Below the pieces are notes generated by a model. The model saw only the letters and a list, made by a program, of their open reading frames with translations, was not told where the DNA came from and ran no database searches. 64,000 nt of DNA from an uncultured Draconibacterium sp. (GTDB lineage: Bacteria; Bacteroidota; Bacteroidia; Bacteroidales; Prolixibacteraceae), in contig NZ_OY775905.1 of the NCBI RefSeq assembly GCF_963675065.1, forward strand, positions 124,001 through 188,000. The letters are read 5' to 3'. The translations under genes and the position numbers were made by a program. Within the stretch, counting starts at the first letter, position 1, and each line of letters begins with the position of its first letter. Shown here piece after piece: positions 7,459 to 15,631 of the stretch.

Positions 7459-8216
7459 CACATATTTTGATAAGCAAGAATACACAAAGAAAAAAACACT
7501 TCGCATAATTGCTGCAAGGCGCCTAAAACATCGCCGGTATAGCCACCTAATTTGCGCGTAATATAATTCCTAAAGAAAAAGGTTATGATAAGCAAAACGG
7601 CAACTACCAAAACCGTTTCGTGCCAATTAAGAAAGAACAAAGATACTCCTCCTGTAACCAGAGCAAATAACAATGAAAACAATGAATCAGCTTTGCCAAC
7701 AGGCTTGGTTTTACTACTGGCATCTAGCCGTGCATAGGCAGAAGAATATATCAGCAACACCGGGAATACACGACTTATGGCATGCCCGGCAATTAAAATA
7801 AAAGGAATCCGAATTGTATCGATATGCGATAAGGCCAGAAATTTGATAGATAGAACCGATAAAAGTCCTACCGTTCCATAGGTGCCGATCCGGCTGTCTT
7901 TCATAATTTCCAGAATACGTTCGGACGTATAACCACCGCCAAAACCATCGCAGAAATCGGCAAAACCATCCTCGTGAAACGCACCGGTTAACAGAATTGT
8001 GGCTACCATGCTGAGTGCTACTGCCAGCGTCACAGGCAGCAATGCTCCAAAAGCAAAATAAACCAATGCACCAACTCCTCCAACAATCCATCCGATTACC
8101 GGAAAGTAGCGCGTTGATTTGTTCAACATTTTCTCCGACCATCCTTCGATTTGTCCCACTGGAATTCGGGTGTAAAACATCAGGGCGGTGAGGAATATTT
8201 TTATCTCGTTTCTCAT
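7458..8216 (-). CDS. cobS: Adenosylcobinamide-GDP ribazoletransferase
   Basis: A 252-residue multi-spanning membrane protein, the cobalamin synthase CobS. It joins adenosylcobinamide-GDP with alpha-ribazole (phosphate). The metal-binding family signature GAFHEDGFADFCDGFGGG (about residues 78-95) is intact, as is the DSRIGTYGTVGL segment. The stop codon overlaps the cobC start, indicating translational coupling. The substrates come from the neighbouring cobU and cobT products. Confidence 0.94.
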   Translation of the reverse strand: MRNEIKIFLTALMFYTRIPVGQIEGWSEKMLNKSTRYFPVIGWIVGGVGALVYFAFGALLPVTLAVALSMVATILLTGAFHEDGFADFCDGFGGGYTSERILEIMKDSRIGTYGTVGLLSVLSIKFLALSHIDTIRIPFILIAGHAISRVFPVLLIYSSAYARLDASSKTKPVGKADSLFSLLFALVTGGVSLFFLNWHETVLVVAVLLIITFFFRNYITRKLGGYTGDVLGALQQLCEVFFSLCILAYQNM

Positions 8217-8275
8217 AAATTGTAACTACTAGCTGCAAGCCTCATTAAATCTCGAGCATTAGATCTCAAACTATA

Positions 8276-9280
8276 TTAATCTTTATTACTTACGCCGGCG
8301 TCTTCCATGCTGCTCATTTCATTCAGAAAATTAACAGCCGATTTTACCAGCGGCATTGCAACGGCAACTCCGGTTCCTTCGCCCAGTCGCATTCCCAAAT
8401 GAAGTAACGGTTTTGCACCCAGGTGCTCCAGCATCAGTTTATGTCCTTTTTCGTCGGAACTGTGGCAAAATACACAATTATCTTTTACAGCCGGCTCCAT
8501 CTGTATGGCGGTAAGTACAGCAGCGGTGGCAATAAAACCATCGATAAGAATCAGCATATTTTGTTTTTTCGCCTCAAGGTAAGCTCCGGTCATAGCAGCA
8601 ATTTCGAGTCCGCCGAAAGTTGCCAAAACTTCTTCAGGTGTTGTGGGATTATATTTTGCTGCAATTTCTTTCAGAATTCTTGTTTTACGATCTACCTGCT
8701 CGTCTCCCAAACCCGAACCGCGGCCGGTACAATTTTCCAAAGCAAGGCGCGTAAATTTGTGCATTAACAACGACGAAGGCGAAGTGTTTCCAATTCCCAT
8801 TTCGCCACAGCCGATGGTATTACAACCTTTGGCAGCCTCGTCGCGAACGGCTTTGGCACCAACTTCCATGGCAGCCCGGCATTCTTCCGCAGTCATAGCA
8901 GGTTCTTTTCGCATATTACGACTTCCATTTGCAACCTTTGCACTAATTACCGGAAGTTCTGGTGCGAAATCGTAATCAACACCCACATCAAAAACTTTCA
9001 GTTCCATCTCGTTCTGACGGCAAAAAACGTTGATGGACGCACCTCCGGCGCAAAAGTTCATTACCATTTGCCAGGTTACATCTTTTGGGTACGGACTGAT
9101 GCCTTCGTCGGCCAGACCATGATCGGCAGCAAAAACAAGGTGTGCCGGTTTTTCTATCTTGGGAGATAAGGTATTTTGAACCATCCCTATTTGCAGAGCC
9201 AATTTTTCAAGTAGTCCAAGCGATCCGATCGGCTTGGTTTTATTATCGATTTTATGTTGAAGTTGCTCTTTTAATGTCAT
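8276..9280 (-). CDS. cobT: Nicotinate-nucleotide--dimethylbenzimidazole phosphoribosyltransferase
   Basis: A 334-residue CobT that activates the lower-ligand base to alpha-ribazole phosphate using nicotinate mononucleotide. Family features are the N-terminal KPIGSLGLLEKLA, the VFAADHGLADEGISPYP segment, the Gly-rich GCGEMGIGNTSPSS and the C-terminal LGMRLGEGTGVAVAMPL with the catalytic glutamate region. The length is typical. A 59-bp gap separates it from cobS downstream. Confidence 0.95.
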   Translation of the reverse strand: MTLKEQLQHKIDNKTKPIGSLGLLEKLALQIGMVQNTLSPKIEKPAHLVFAADHGLADEGISPYPKDVTWQMVMNFCAGGASINVFCRQNEMELKVFDVGVDYDFAPELPVISAKVANGSRNMRKEPAMTAEECRAAMEVGAKAVRDEAAKGCNTIGCGEMGIGNTSPSSLLMHKFTRLALENCTGRGSGLGDEQVDRKTRILKEIAAKYNPTTPEEVLATFGGLEIAAMTGAYLEAKKQNMLILIDGFIATAAVLTAIQMEPAVKDNCVFCHSSDEKGHKLMLEHLGAKPLLHLGMRLGEGTGVAVAMPLVKSAVNFLNEMSSMEDAGVSNKD

Positions 9281-9437
9281 TGTTATTGGTTTTTAATTTC
9301 TCGCAGATTTCGCTGATAACCGCCGATTAATTTTGAACCACATTAGGCACATAGAACACAGTACATTTTGCCTGTTGTATTTTGCCTACTGCATATTCCT
9401 TCTGAAATCGTTATTCGTTAATCATCATTCGAATATT
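9281..9437 (-). repeat. cobU-cobT spacer with short interspersed-repeat-like sequence
   Basis: This 157-bp spacer interrupts an otherwise compact gene run. It contains phrases such as CGCAGATTTCGCTGATAAC and CATTAGGCACATAGAACAC, which resemble dispersed intergenic repeats common in Bacteroidota. No gene, riboswitch or clear terminator is visible. Confidence 0.4.
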
Positions 9438-9962
9438 CTAATCCTCTAATATTCCTTTTACTTGAACAGGGATTCCCGAAACCATCAGAAAAACTTCGTT
9501 CGCCGATTTGGCAATGTACTGGTTCATCCAGCCTTGTAAGTCGGCAAATTTTCTGGCTATTTCATTTTCGGGATGAACGCCCATTCCCAGCTCATTGCTT
9601 ACCACAAAAAGCTTCATCTCCTGTTTGATAAATTTATCCCACTCTCGCTTGGCTAATTCAAGACTGGCATCTACATTATTTTTGTTCTGATAAAAAATAT
9701 TGGTGAGCCACAGCGTAATACAATCAAGCATGACTGTTTTCCCGGCCAAATCATGCTTACTGATTTCAATCTCTTCCTCGATGGTTTGCCACTGATCACC
9801 CCGATCGGACTGATGGCGTTTTACCCGCTTATGAAAATCTTCGTCCCAGATACGGGCAGTTGCGAGATAAACCGGTTCATCGGAACTCTCTTCGGCACGT
9901 TTTTGAGCAAAACTGCTTTTACCCGAACGCTGACCGCCTGTTGTAAATGTAATTTGTGCCAT
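9438..9962 (-). CDS. cobU: Bifunctional adenosylcobinamide kinase / guanylyltransferase
   Basis: A 174-residue CobU/CobP enzyme that phosphorylates adenosylcobinamide and forms adenosylcobinamide-GDP. The P-loop GGQRSGKSSFA is at residues 8-18, followed by the family motif YLATARIWDEDF and the HQSDRGDQW guanylylated-histidine region. VMLDCITLWLTN is the Walker B part. It appears to head the second half of the B12 cluster: a terminator-like hairpin lies just upstream. Confidence 0.94.
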   Translation of the reverse strand: MAQITFTTGGQRSGKSSFAQKRAEESSDEPVYLATARIWDEDFHKRVKRHQSDRGDQWQTIEEEIEISKHDLAGKTVMLDCITLWLTNIFYQNKNNVDASLELAKREWDKFIKQEMKLFVVSNELGMGVHPENEIARKFADLQGWMNQYIAKSANEVFLMVSGIPVQVKGILED

Positions 9963-9992
9963 TCTTTAAAATTGAATCTCAAAAGTTACAAA

Positions 9993-10022
9993 AAATCAAA
10001 CCCCCGGTACGCAACCAGGGGT
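9993..10022 (-). terminator. Terminator-like hairpin between the DUF4430 gene and cobU
   Basis: Read on the minus strand, ACCCCTGGT pairs with ACCGGGGGT (10014-10022 with 10000-10008, one mismatch) around TGCGT and is followed by a T-rich tract. It would reduce read-through from the uptake genes into the cob genes. Confidence 0.6.
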
Positions 10023-10087
10023 AAGAATCATTATCATGTGCTTTGAGTGCCGCACTTAGTGCAAAACTGCTATAAATATTCGTCTAG

Positions 10088-10486
10088 CTATTCACCTTCC
10101 TTCGGACTACAAACATCTTGTTTATAAATCCAGGTTATTTTATCGCCGCTTTCAAGAGGCTGGTCGATAGCAATCTTTTTGGCAGGCGCGCCATTAATTT
10201 TGTAGTACCAAACACTTTGGTTCGGCTCGCCTTTTACACCATCAATTTCATCGACAAAAACATATTGCCCCACGGGGTGGGTTTTTACTTCCGCAACAAA
10301 CTGGAGGGCTTCCAAAGCTGAAAGCCCTTCTTTCCAATTTGTCTCGATTTTCAGTTTTGGATGGTTTCCCGATCCAAAATCTATTTCAACAGTAACCTTT
10401 TCTCCGTTGCTGGCAAAAGCCGATAATCCGATAAAACAGGCCAACAGCAGATTAAGGCAAAATATTTTCAACTTCCGAATTTTCAT
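10088..10486 (-). CDS. Secreted DUF4430 (transcobalamin beta-domain-like) protein
   Basis: A protein of 132 residues from the ATG at 10486; a TTG three codons upstream is a less likely start. It has a signal peptide ending near AFAS, then a single domain with the DUF4430 pattern: SALEALQFVAEV, then a QSVWYYKINGAPA core and a GDKITWIYK strand. DUF4430 is related to the C-terminal beta domain of transcobalamin and intrinsic factor. The position immediately after btuB and the BtuG-like lipoprotein gene, behind a cobalamin riboswitch, suggests a periplasmic or surface B12-binding accessory. There is no lipobox cysteine. The fold is recognised by pattern; the B12 role is inference. Confidence 0.78.
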   Translation of the reverse strand: MKIRKLKIFCLNLLLACFIGLSAFASNGEKVTVEIDFGSGNHPKLKIETNWKEGLSALEALQFVAEVKTHPVGQYVFVDEIDGVKGEPNQSVWYYKINGAPAKKIAIDQPLESGDKITWIYKQDVCSPKEGE

Positions 10487-10496
10487 GTCCAGCAAG

Positions 10497-11804
10497 CTAT
10501 TTTGACTTCACCATTAATATTGGAGAAATTCCTGTACTATATTCAGCAACCTTTTCCCCGTTTTTTGAATAAAATACAGCCGTGCCACTTATTGTAGCAC
10601 TTGGAGACACGTAGCTGATTATGTCGTCTTCAAAAACCTGCAAGCCATTTATTCCTTCAATTCCATCAACTAAATTTTCTGATTCAAATTGTTTTGTTGC
10701 CACATCAAAAACAGCGATACTTCCTGTTGAAATATAGGTATCATAGTTGGTACTGGTAGTGTACGAAACATATAATTTAGAGAAATCGCTGTTCGCATCA
10801 ATTACATTGTCATAGGTATTTCCAATTCCGTCTAAAGGATAAACAGCATCCATAGTGTTTGTCTGCGTATTAAAATACCCCATCCCAACCTGAGTTTCGT
10901 AATCATTATAATTTCGGCTAATAGTAACATACAAATTATTCTGTGGATCTTTTTCAAAGAAGATTGGCTGCCCTGCTACATCAAAGTATGTTATTGACTC
11001 GGTAGACAAATCCATTTCAGCAATTTGTTCTCCGTATCTTAACGCGGCATATAATTTCCCATCTATAATTTCAAGTCCTTCGGGACCACCAGGCATGGCA
11101 ATTTTTTCAACCTCACTAGTAGCCAGATTAATCTTTGCAATATATCCTAATGAACTATCAGCCCAAGCATCTCCTCCGTAACAAGAAACATACAGATAAT
11201 CGCCATATCCGATACAGTAACGCGGTTTAATAATACCTTCAGAGATGGTATTCATAGTTTGCTCAAAGGTGCTTGCATCTACCCACGAAACACCATCAGC
11301 ATTATTCTCCATTAAATAGATTTTGCCCTCATATAGATATGCATACTGTACATTCGCTACCATGCTTACTCCATTGGCAGAAGTATAAAATTCATTAATC
11401 ACCTCATCTGCATATCTATTGTAAGCTGTAATCGTTGATTTATCACCATTGTAACTTCCATAGTTAATAATATATCCTAAATCGGCATCAACATTCACCT
11501 GATGAGTAACAGTATTGCTTACCCCATCATTTACAGCAATCAGCGTAACATCATAAATACCGGGTTCGGAGTAAATATGAAAAGGATTGGCCTCCGTTGA
11601 TGTTTCACTATCACCAAAGCTCCACTCATAACCAGCTGCCTCTACCGAAGTGTTGGTAAAGAACACGGTGTCTCCCGCCTGGATATTTTCCTCGGGAGCG
11701 TATGTAAACCCGGCTGCAACATTTGCCGGATCATCGTCATCGCAAGCAGTAAAGGCAAATGCCAACACCGCCAAAAACATTAAAATTTTAAATCGGTTTT
11801 TCAT
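10497..11804 (-). CDS. BtuG-like surface lipoprotein: PKD domain plus YncE/DUF5074-type beta-propeller
   Basis: A 435-residue lipoprotein with lipobox FTAC (Cys21) followed by five aspartates, resembling the acidic signals that send Bacteroidota lipoproteins to the cell surface. A PKD-type domain (residues about 30-105, with YEWSFGDSETSTEANP) is followed by repeated propeller blades from about 115 on (YIAKINLATSEVEKIAMPGG and similar). Bacteroides BtuG is a surface beta-propeller lipoprotein that binds B12 tightly and sits on BtuB. Adjacency to btuB and the riboswitch makes this the likely equivalent. The extra PKD domain may act as a spacer. Confidence 0.8.
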   Translation of the reverse strand: MKNRFKILMFLAVLAFAFTACDDDDPANVAAGFTYAPEENIQAGDTVFFTNTSVEAAGYEWSFGDSETSTEANPFHIYSEPGIYDVTLIAVNDGVSNTVTHQVNVDADLGYIINYGSYNGDKSTITAYNRYADEVINEFYTSANGVSMVANVQYAYLYEGKIYLMENNADGVSWVDASTFEQTMNTISEGIIKPRYCIGYGDYLYVSCYGGDAWADSSLGYIAKINLATSEVEKIAMPGGPEGLEIIDGKLYAALRYGEQIAEMDLSTESITYFDVAGQPIFFEKDPQNNLYVTISRNYNDYETQVGMGYFNTQTNTMDAVYPLDGIGNTYDNVIDANSDFSKLYVSYTTSTNYDTYISTGSIAVFDVATKQFESENLVDGIEGINGLQVFEDDIISYVSPSATISGTAVFYSKNGEKVAEYSTGISPILMVKSK

Positions 11805-11819
11805 TTTGTAATTTGTTTT

Positions 11820-13754
11820 TTATTTGAATTTGTATGTAATGCTTAATCGGTAGGCGATGCCGGGCATAGCATAGCCCCAACTTGCCTGATAACCTTTATC
11901 CAGCACATTGTTGATCATTCCGTTAATTCGAAGTTGATTCTGACCGTCAATTTTCCAGTTGTAACCAAGCGCCACGTTCATCAGAAAATAAGCATCCAGA
12001 ATATTCTTTTCTTCCTCATCAGTGAATTGCTCGTCGGTGTAACTTCCGTCGATGGTAAAATCGAATTTATTATACGCAACCGTTGTGAAAAAATTACCGG
12101 CATGCAGCGGCACATATTCCAGCTGACGGTTTAGTGCGTTAGTATTGTTTTTTGATTCTTTTCGCCGGGCGGAAGTATAAGTGTAGTTCAGGCCCGAATT
12201 CGCTTTCAATCCGAGAATGCGGTAATTCCAATCGGTCATAAACTCCAGTCCTTTGCTTTGCACATTTTGTACATTTTCAGCATACCAATATGAACCTCCG
12301 TTTTTCCAAAGTATCCAGTCGTCGACATCCATTAAGAATGCATTCAGTTTTACATTTCCTGAAAGGTCTCCAACACAGTAGCTCCATTTTGAGCCGAATT
12401 CGTAGCTCATTCCTTTTTCCGGATTCAGATCCGGATTTCCGCCGGGAACCCAAAAGCGGTCGTTAAAGGTTGGAACACGATAACTGCGTGCAATATTTCC
12501 GGTAAACCGAAGCACATACTTTTCTTTTGAAAGCGCCAGGTAATTCAAGCCTAACGAAGGTGTAAAAGGCACATCGAAGTCGGTAACATAACCATAGCGC
12601 AAGTTCAGTGTTGCGGTTAAACGGTTAAAAAAACGTTGGTAGTACGATGCATATAAATCTACCCGATCCTCGTGTTTCAGTGATTTGGAATAAGCGTAAA
12701 CTGTGGGATAGATCCGGGTAACTTTTGCTCCAGCTTTGTAGCTTGCCTCAGGTGAAAAATCGTGTTCAATAAAGGCTTCGCCAATTATGCGTTGGGTTGA
12801 GATGGTGTCGGAAGTATTTTCGTTGCTAACGGCATTATCGTATACATACCCGCCGTTAATTTCGAATTTGAAGGGACTTTTGCGGTTTTTATAACCTGTC
12901 CAGATACGTACATGGTCATCGTTGTACTCTTCCCGCAAATCCGTATTACTCAGGTTGGTTTGCATGTTTTGCTGAACCAGGTGCCAGTCTTTTTCAAGCC
13001 ACACATTAAAGATGAAGAACTCGTCTTTATCGAACTTATAATTCAGTTCCTGCAGCAATCCCATGTTTTCGATAGCGGCGTTGTGCTGTATATCTTCTAT
13101 TTCAAAAATGTCGTTTTCAAAATCGCGGTAATAGGGGTTTGTGAATTTAAAATCATTTGTTTTGGAATAATAATAAGCACGTGTCACTGCCTCAAACCTT
13201 CCGTTACCCCAAAAGAGTTTTGTACCATAGAGCTGCTCTCCAAACGAGCCGTTTGCAATACGGGCTTCCGCCTTAAAACCATTGGTCCAGTGATTTTGCA
13301 GCCCCAAATGAATGGCTCCGCCAATACTTCCCGATCCGTTTACCGAACTGGCGCTACCAAACTGCACCCCAATATTATCGAACAAATAAATGGGTACGTT
13401 ATTTACATTGGAGTGGCCAAGCGTGAGCGAATTAATATTTATGCCGCCAAAATTAAAACTGGTATGATCGGGTGCCGATCCCCGGATACGAATAGTGGCC
13501 AAACCACCTGCGTTGGTTTTAAAGGCGATGGGTAAACTGCGCGAGAGCAACTGCTCCAGGTTTCCATCCTGAGCCTGCGAAAACTGGTTGGCATTAATAC
13601 GTTCGATCTTTGCTCCCGACTGGTATTTCTGAAGCTTTCCATAACTCACCACTTCTTCAACCTGCACGGTATCGAACACGGTAAAGAGTTCCTGCGCCGC
13701 TACACTTTGTGCCAGCGCCCACAATACGATTCCAATAACTACAAACCTCCTCAT
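11820..13754 (-). CDS. btuB: TonB-dependent vitamin B12 receptor BtuB
   Basis: A TonB-dependent outer-membrane receptor of 644 residues from the ATG at 13754 (a TTG two codons upstream is possible). It has a signal peptide ending near SVAAQ, a TonB-box-like segment (DTVQVEEVVSYG), a plug domain with IRIRGSAPDHTSFNFGGI and SGSIGGAIHL, and a long beta-barrel ending in a C-terminal aromatic/basic YKFK. Assignment to B12 rests on the cobalamin riboswitch directly upstream and on the cob genes downstream, since plug and barrel alone do not fix the substrate. It is probably co-transcribed with the BtuG-like gene, 15 bp downstream. Confidence 0.9.
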   Translation of the reverse strand: MRRFVVIGIVLWALAQSVAAQELFTVFDTVQVEEVVSYGKLQKYQSGAKIERINANQFSQAQDGNLEQLLSRSLPIAFKTNAGGLATIRIRGSAPDHTSFNFGGININSLTLGHSNVNNVPIYLFDNIGVQFGSASSVNGSGSIGGAIHLGLQNHWTNGFKAEARIANGSFGEQLYGTKLFWGNGRFEAVTRAYYYSKTNDFKFTNPYYRDFENDIFEIEDIQHNAAIENMGLLQELNYKFDKDEFFIFNVWLEKDWHLVQQNMQTNLSNTDLREEYNDDHVRIWTGYKNRKSPFKFEINGGYVYDNAVSNENTSDTISTQRIIGEAFIEHDFSPEASYKAGAKVTRIYPTVYAYSKSLKHEDRVDLYASYYQRFFNRLTATLNLRYGYVTDFDVPFTPSLGLNYLALSKEKYVLRFTGNIARSYRVPTFNDRFWVPGGNPDLNPEKGMSYEFGSKWSYCVGDLSGNVKLNAFLMDVDDWILWKNGGSYWYAENVQNVQSKGLEFMTDWNYRILGLKANSGLNYTYTSARRKESKNNTNALNRQLEYVPLHAGNFFTTVAYNKFDFTIDGSYTDEQFTDEEEKNILDAYFLMNVALGYNWKIDGQNQLRINGMINNVLDKGYQASWGYAMPGIAYRLSITYKFK

Positions 13755-13850
13755 TATCAAAATTTAAGGAGCTTTGGATAAATCAATGAAAAATACGGAT
13801 ATATTTCTCAAGCTTTTATCCCGAAGCTTAATTTATAACTGTTGAATTTA

Positions 13851-14040
13851 TGGCAGGTCTTCTGGCTCATCCCGGTTATTGATGCCTTCCCTCCCGATTC
13901 CCTCGAGAAGTGGCTTATGATTCAATAACACGATCCGTTTAACAACGGATAGGACTTACAGCTGCGGGTACAGCTCCGGTTTTTCACCGGATTCCCTTTT
14001 CATCTTATTTCTGATACAGAAATTTTAAGAACCTAAATTC
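13851..14040 (-). ncRNA. Cobalamin riboswitch upstream of btuB
   Basis: The minus strand shows the hallmarks of the cobalamin (B12) aptamer: a GGGAATCCGGTG-type segment near the 5' end, the conserved CCGGAGCTGTACCCGCAGC core, and the distal AGCCAGAAGACCTGCC box (13851-13866). It lies about 95 bp before the btuB start and should lower expression of the uptake and salvage genes when B12 is abundant. Confidence 0.95.
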
Positions 14041-14045
14041 ACCGA

Positions 14046-14053
14046 CAAAGATA
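14046..14053 (-). promoter_or_regulatory. -7 promoter element of the btuB riboswitch transcript
   Basis: The minus strand reads TATCTTTG, matching TAnnTTTG, placed just before the predicted 5' end of the riboswitch. TTG triplets lie about 17 bp upstream as possible -33 elements. Confidence 0.7.
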
Positions 14054-14423
14054 GTCACATTTTTTAACAACAATGATTTTATTGAAAAAGATACGAAGGA
14101 AATTGCACGGACTTATTAACAGCACTCGCAAATACTTCACAGGCCGTTGATATATTGACCATTACACGACTACCGCAAAGTTTAACTGTGAATTAAGAAT
14201 GATTTAGCATTCTCCTGAATATTCTATTTCTGAATCGTTTTATGCGGAAAATTGAACGTGAAGAGCCGCTGGAATTCGACACCATGCAAACCATGCTGAT
14301 TTATCAGCCGTTGTGCTTGAGAAATGTAGGAATCTAGCTATTTTGAAATTGTATCAGAGAATAGTGATCATATTTTTAGATATAAAATATGAATATGAAT
14401 CTATCAGTTTTAACTATCTTATT
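14054..14423. other. Intergenic region between two B12 units; possible remnant reading frame
   Basis: About 370 bp without a full gene. One short frame, 14242-14337 (+), would encode 31 residues (starts MRKIEREEPLEF). It has no obvious ribosome binding site and may be a remnant; I do not recognise it. Confidence 0.4.
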
Positions 14424-14431
14424 TATATTTG
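14424..14431 (+). promoter_or_regulatory. -7 promoter element of the 14451 gene
   Basis: TATATTTG fits TAnnTTTG exactly and lies 19 bp before the ATG, implying a very short leader. Confidence 0.6.
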
Positions 14432-14450
14432 ATTAACAAAAAAATTTACC

Positions 14451-14822
14451 ATGAACAAATACGCCAAAGCTGCAATCATTGCTGCTCAAACTTTAAAGAC
14501 AAGAAATCCAATGGACGCATGGCAATTTGCTGTTCAAGAAATATTCCCGCAAAGTGAAGAATCTAGAAAAAAAAGTTGCCCTAAAAATGCTTTTCTAGGA
14601 TTATGCGAAGAAGGCATTATAAAAAACTCAGAACCGGGAAACTACTCAAAATCGATTGACAATAAGAATTATGCCATTTCTGCAATAAATATTTTGAAGC
14701 AAGAAACAGGCATTACTACTAAAAATGAACTTTGGAGGTTGGTCACAGAAGGAAATAACAAAAAGCATAACTCTCAAATGGATGTTGTACTTGCCCTGTG
14801 GAACAACAATCTAATTAGATAA
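14451..14822 (+). CDS. Conserved small protein of unknown function (possibly DUF6979)
   Basis: A soluble 123-residue protein with no signal peptide or membrane segment. Visible features are an N-terminal NKYAKAAIIAAQTL helix, a PMDAWQFAVQEIFPQSEESRKKSCPKNAFLGLCEEG stretch (split here as PMDAWQFAV then SRKKSCPKNAFLGLCEEG) with two cysteines, and a C-terminal helix ending in VVLALWNN. The pattern recalls a small family of unknown function that I tentatively associate with DUF6979. It is transcribed against the btuFCD unit and has a clear promoter of its own. It has no obvious functional link to B12. Confidence 0.7.
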   Translation: MNKYAKAAIIAAQTLKTRNPMDAWQFAVQEIFPQSEESRKKSCPKNAFLGLCEEGIIKNSEPGNYSKSIDNKNYAISAINILKQETGITTKNELWRLVTEGNNKKHNSQMDVVLALWNNNLIR

Positions 14823-14829
14823 AACAAAC

Positions 14830-15630
14830 TTAACTTTTTTCGATAACCTCCTCCGACACCAAAAATACCACAGGTTTATTTGAAATAGGATTGGTACGTA
14901 CCACAACAACAGTTTCGTAAACCGCCTCAATATCTTTGTAATTCAGCACTTCGGTTGGCAGGCCTTTTTTACGAATATGCCCTTCCTGCATCATAATCAG
15001 CGAGTCGCAATATTCGCCGGCCAGGTTCAGGTCGTGGATAATCATCAGAACTGTCAATCCCAGCTCGCGACTCAGGCGACGTATCAGATTCAGCGTTTGT
15101 ACCTGGTGTGTGATATCCAAATGCGAAGTTGGCTCGTCGAGCAAAAGCAGATCGGGCTCCTGCGTTAAAGCGCGGGCAATTCCAGCAAGTTGTTGCTCTC
15201 CCCCACTTAAAGCATTCATGTATTTGCCTTTTAACTTTTCAACGCCGGTTAGTTTCATGTATTTTTCGGCAATGGCAAAATCCTCTTTGGTTTCGAAAAA
15301 CTGGAATTGTTTGTGATACGGAATGCGCCCCATCAACACATATTCCTCCACAGTCATGCTGCCTATTTCAATATTCTGCGTAACGATGGCAATATTTTGA
15401 GCACGCTGCTTCAGATTCATTTTTCGGGTATCCAACCCCTTCAGCTCCATTTTTCCTTTCAGCGGAGGAAGCTCTCCTGAAATCCCCCGAAACAACGTAG
15501 TTTTTCCCGAACCATTTGGACCGATAATCCCCACAAAATCGCCTTTGGCCACATTAAAACTCACATCCTTCAGTAAAAACTTACCAGGATAACCGCAGGA
15601 AAAATTATTGATCTGAAAAAACTGTTCCAT
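14830..15630 (-). CDS. btuD: Cobalamin ABC transporter ATP-binding protein BtuD
   Basis: A 266-residue ABC ATPase of the iron-siderophore/B12 importer class. Walker A GPNGSGKTT is at about residues 38-46, the signature is LSGGEQQ, Walker B is LLLLDEPTSHLD, and the H-loop is in VLMIIHDLN. It begins 1 bp after the end of the permease gene and is the last of three genes behind a cobalamin riboswitch. That context supports B12 over siderophore as the substrate. Confidence 0.9.
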   Translation of the reverse strand: MEQFFQINNFSCGYPGKFLLKDVSFNVAKGDFVGIIGPNGSGKTTLFRGISGELPPLKGKMELKGLDTRKMNLKQRAQNIAIVTQNIEIGSMTVEEYVLMGRIPYHKQFQFFETKEDFAIAEKYMKLTGVEKLKGKYMNALSGGEQQLAGIARALTQEPDLLLLDEPTSHLDITHQVQTLNLIRRLSRELGLTVLMIIHDLNLAGEYCDSLIMMQEGHIRKKGLPTEVLNYKDIEAVYETVVVVRTNPISNKPVVFLVSEEVIEKS

Positions 15631-15631
15631 G

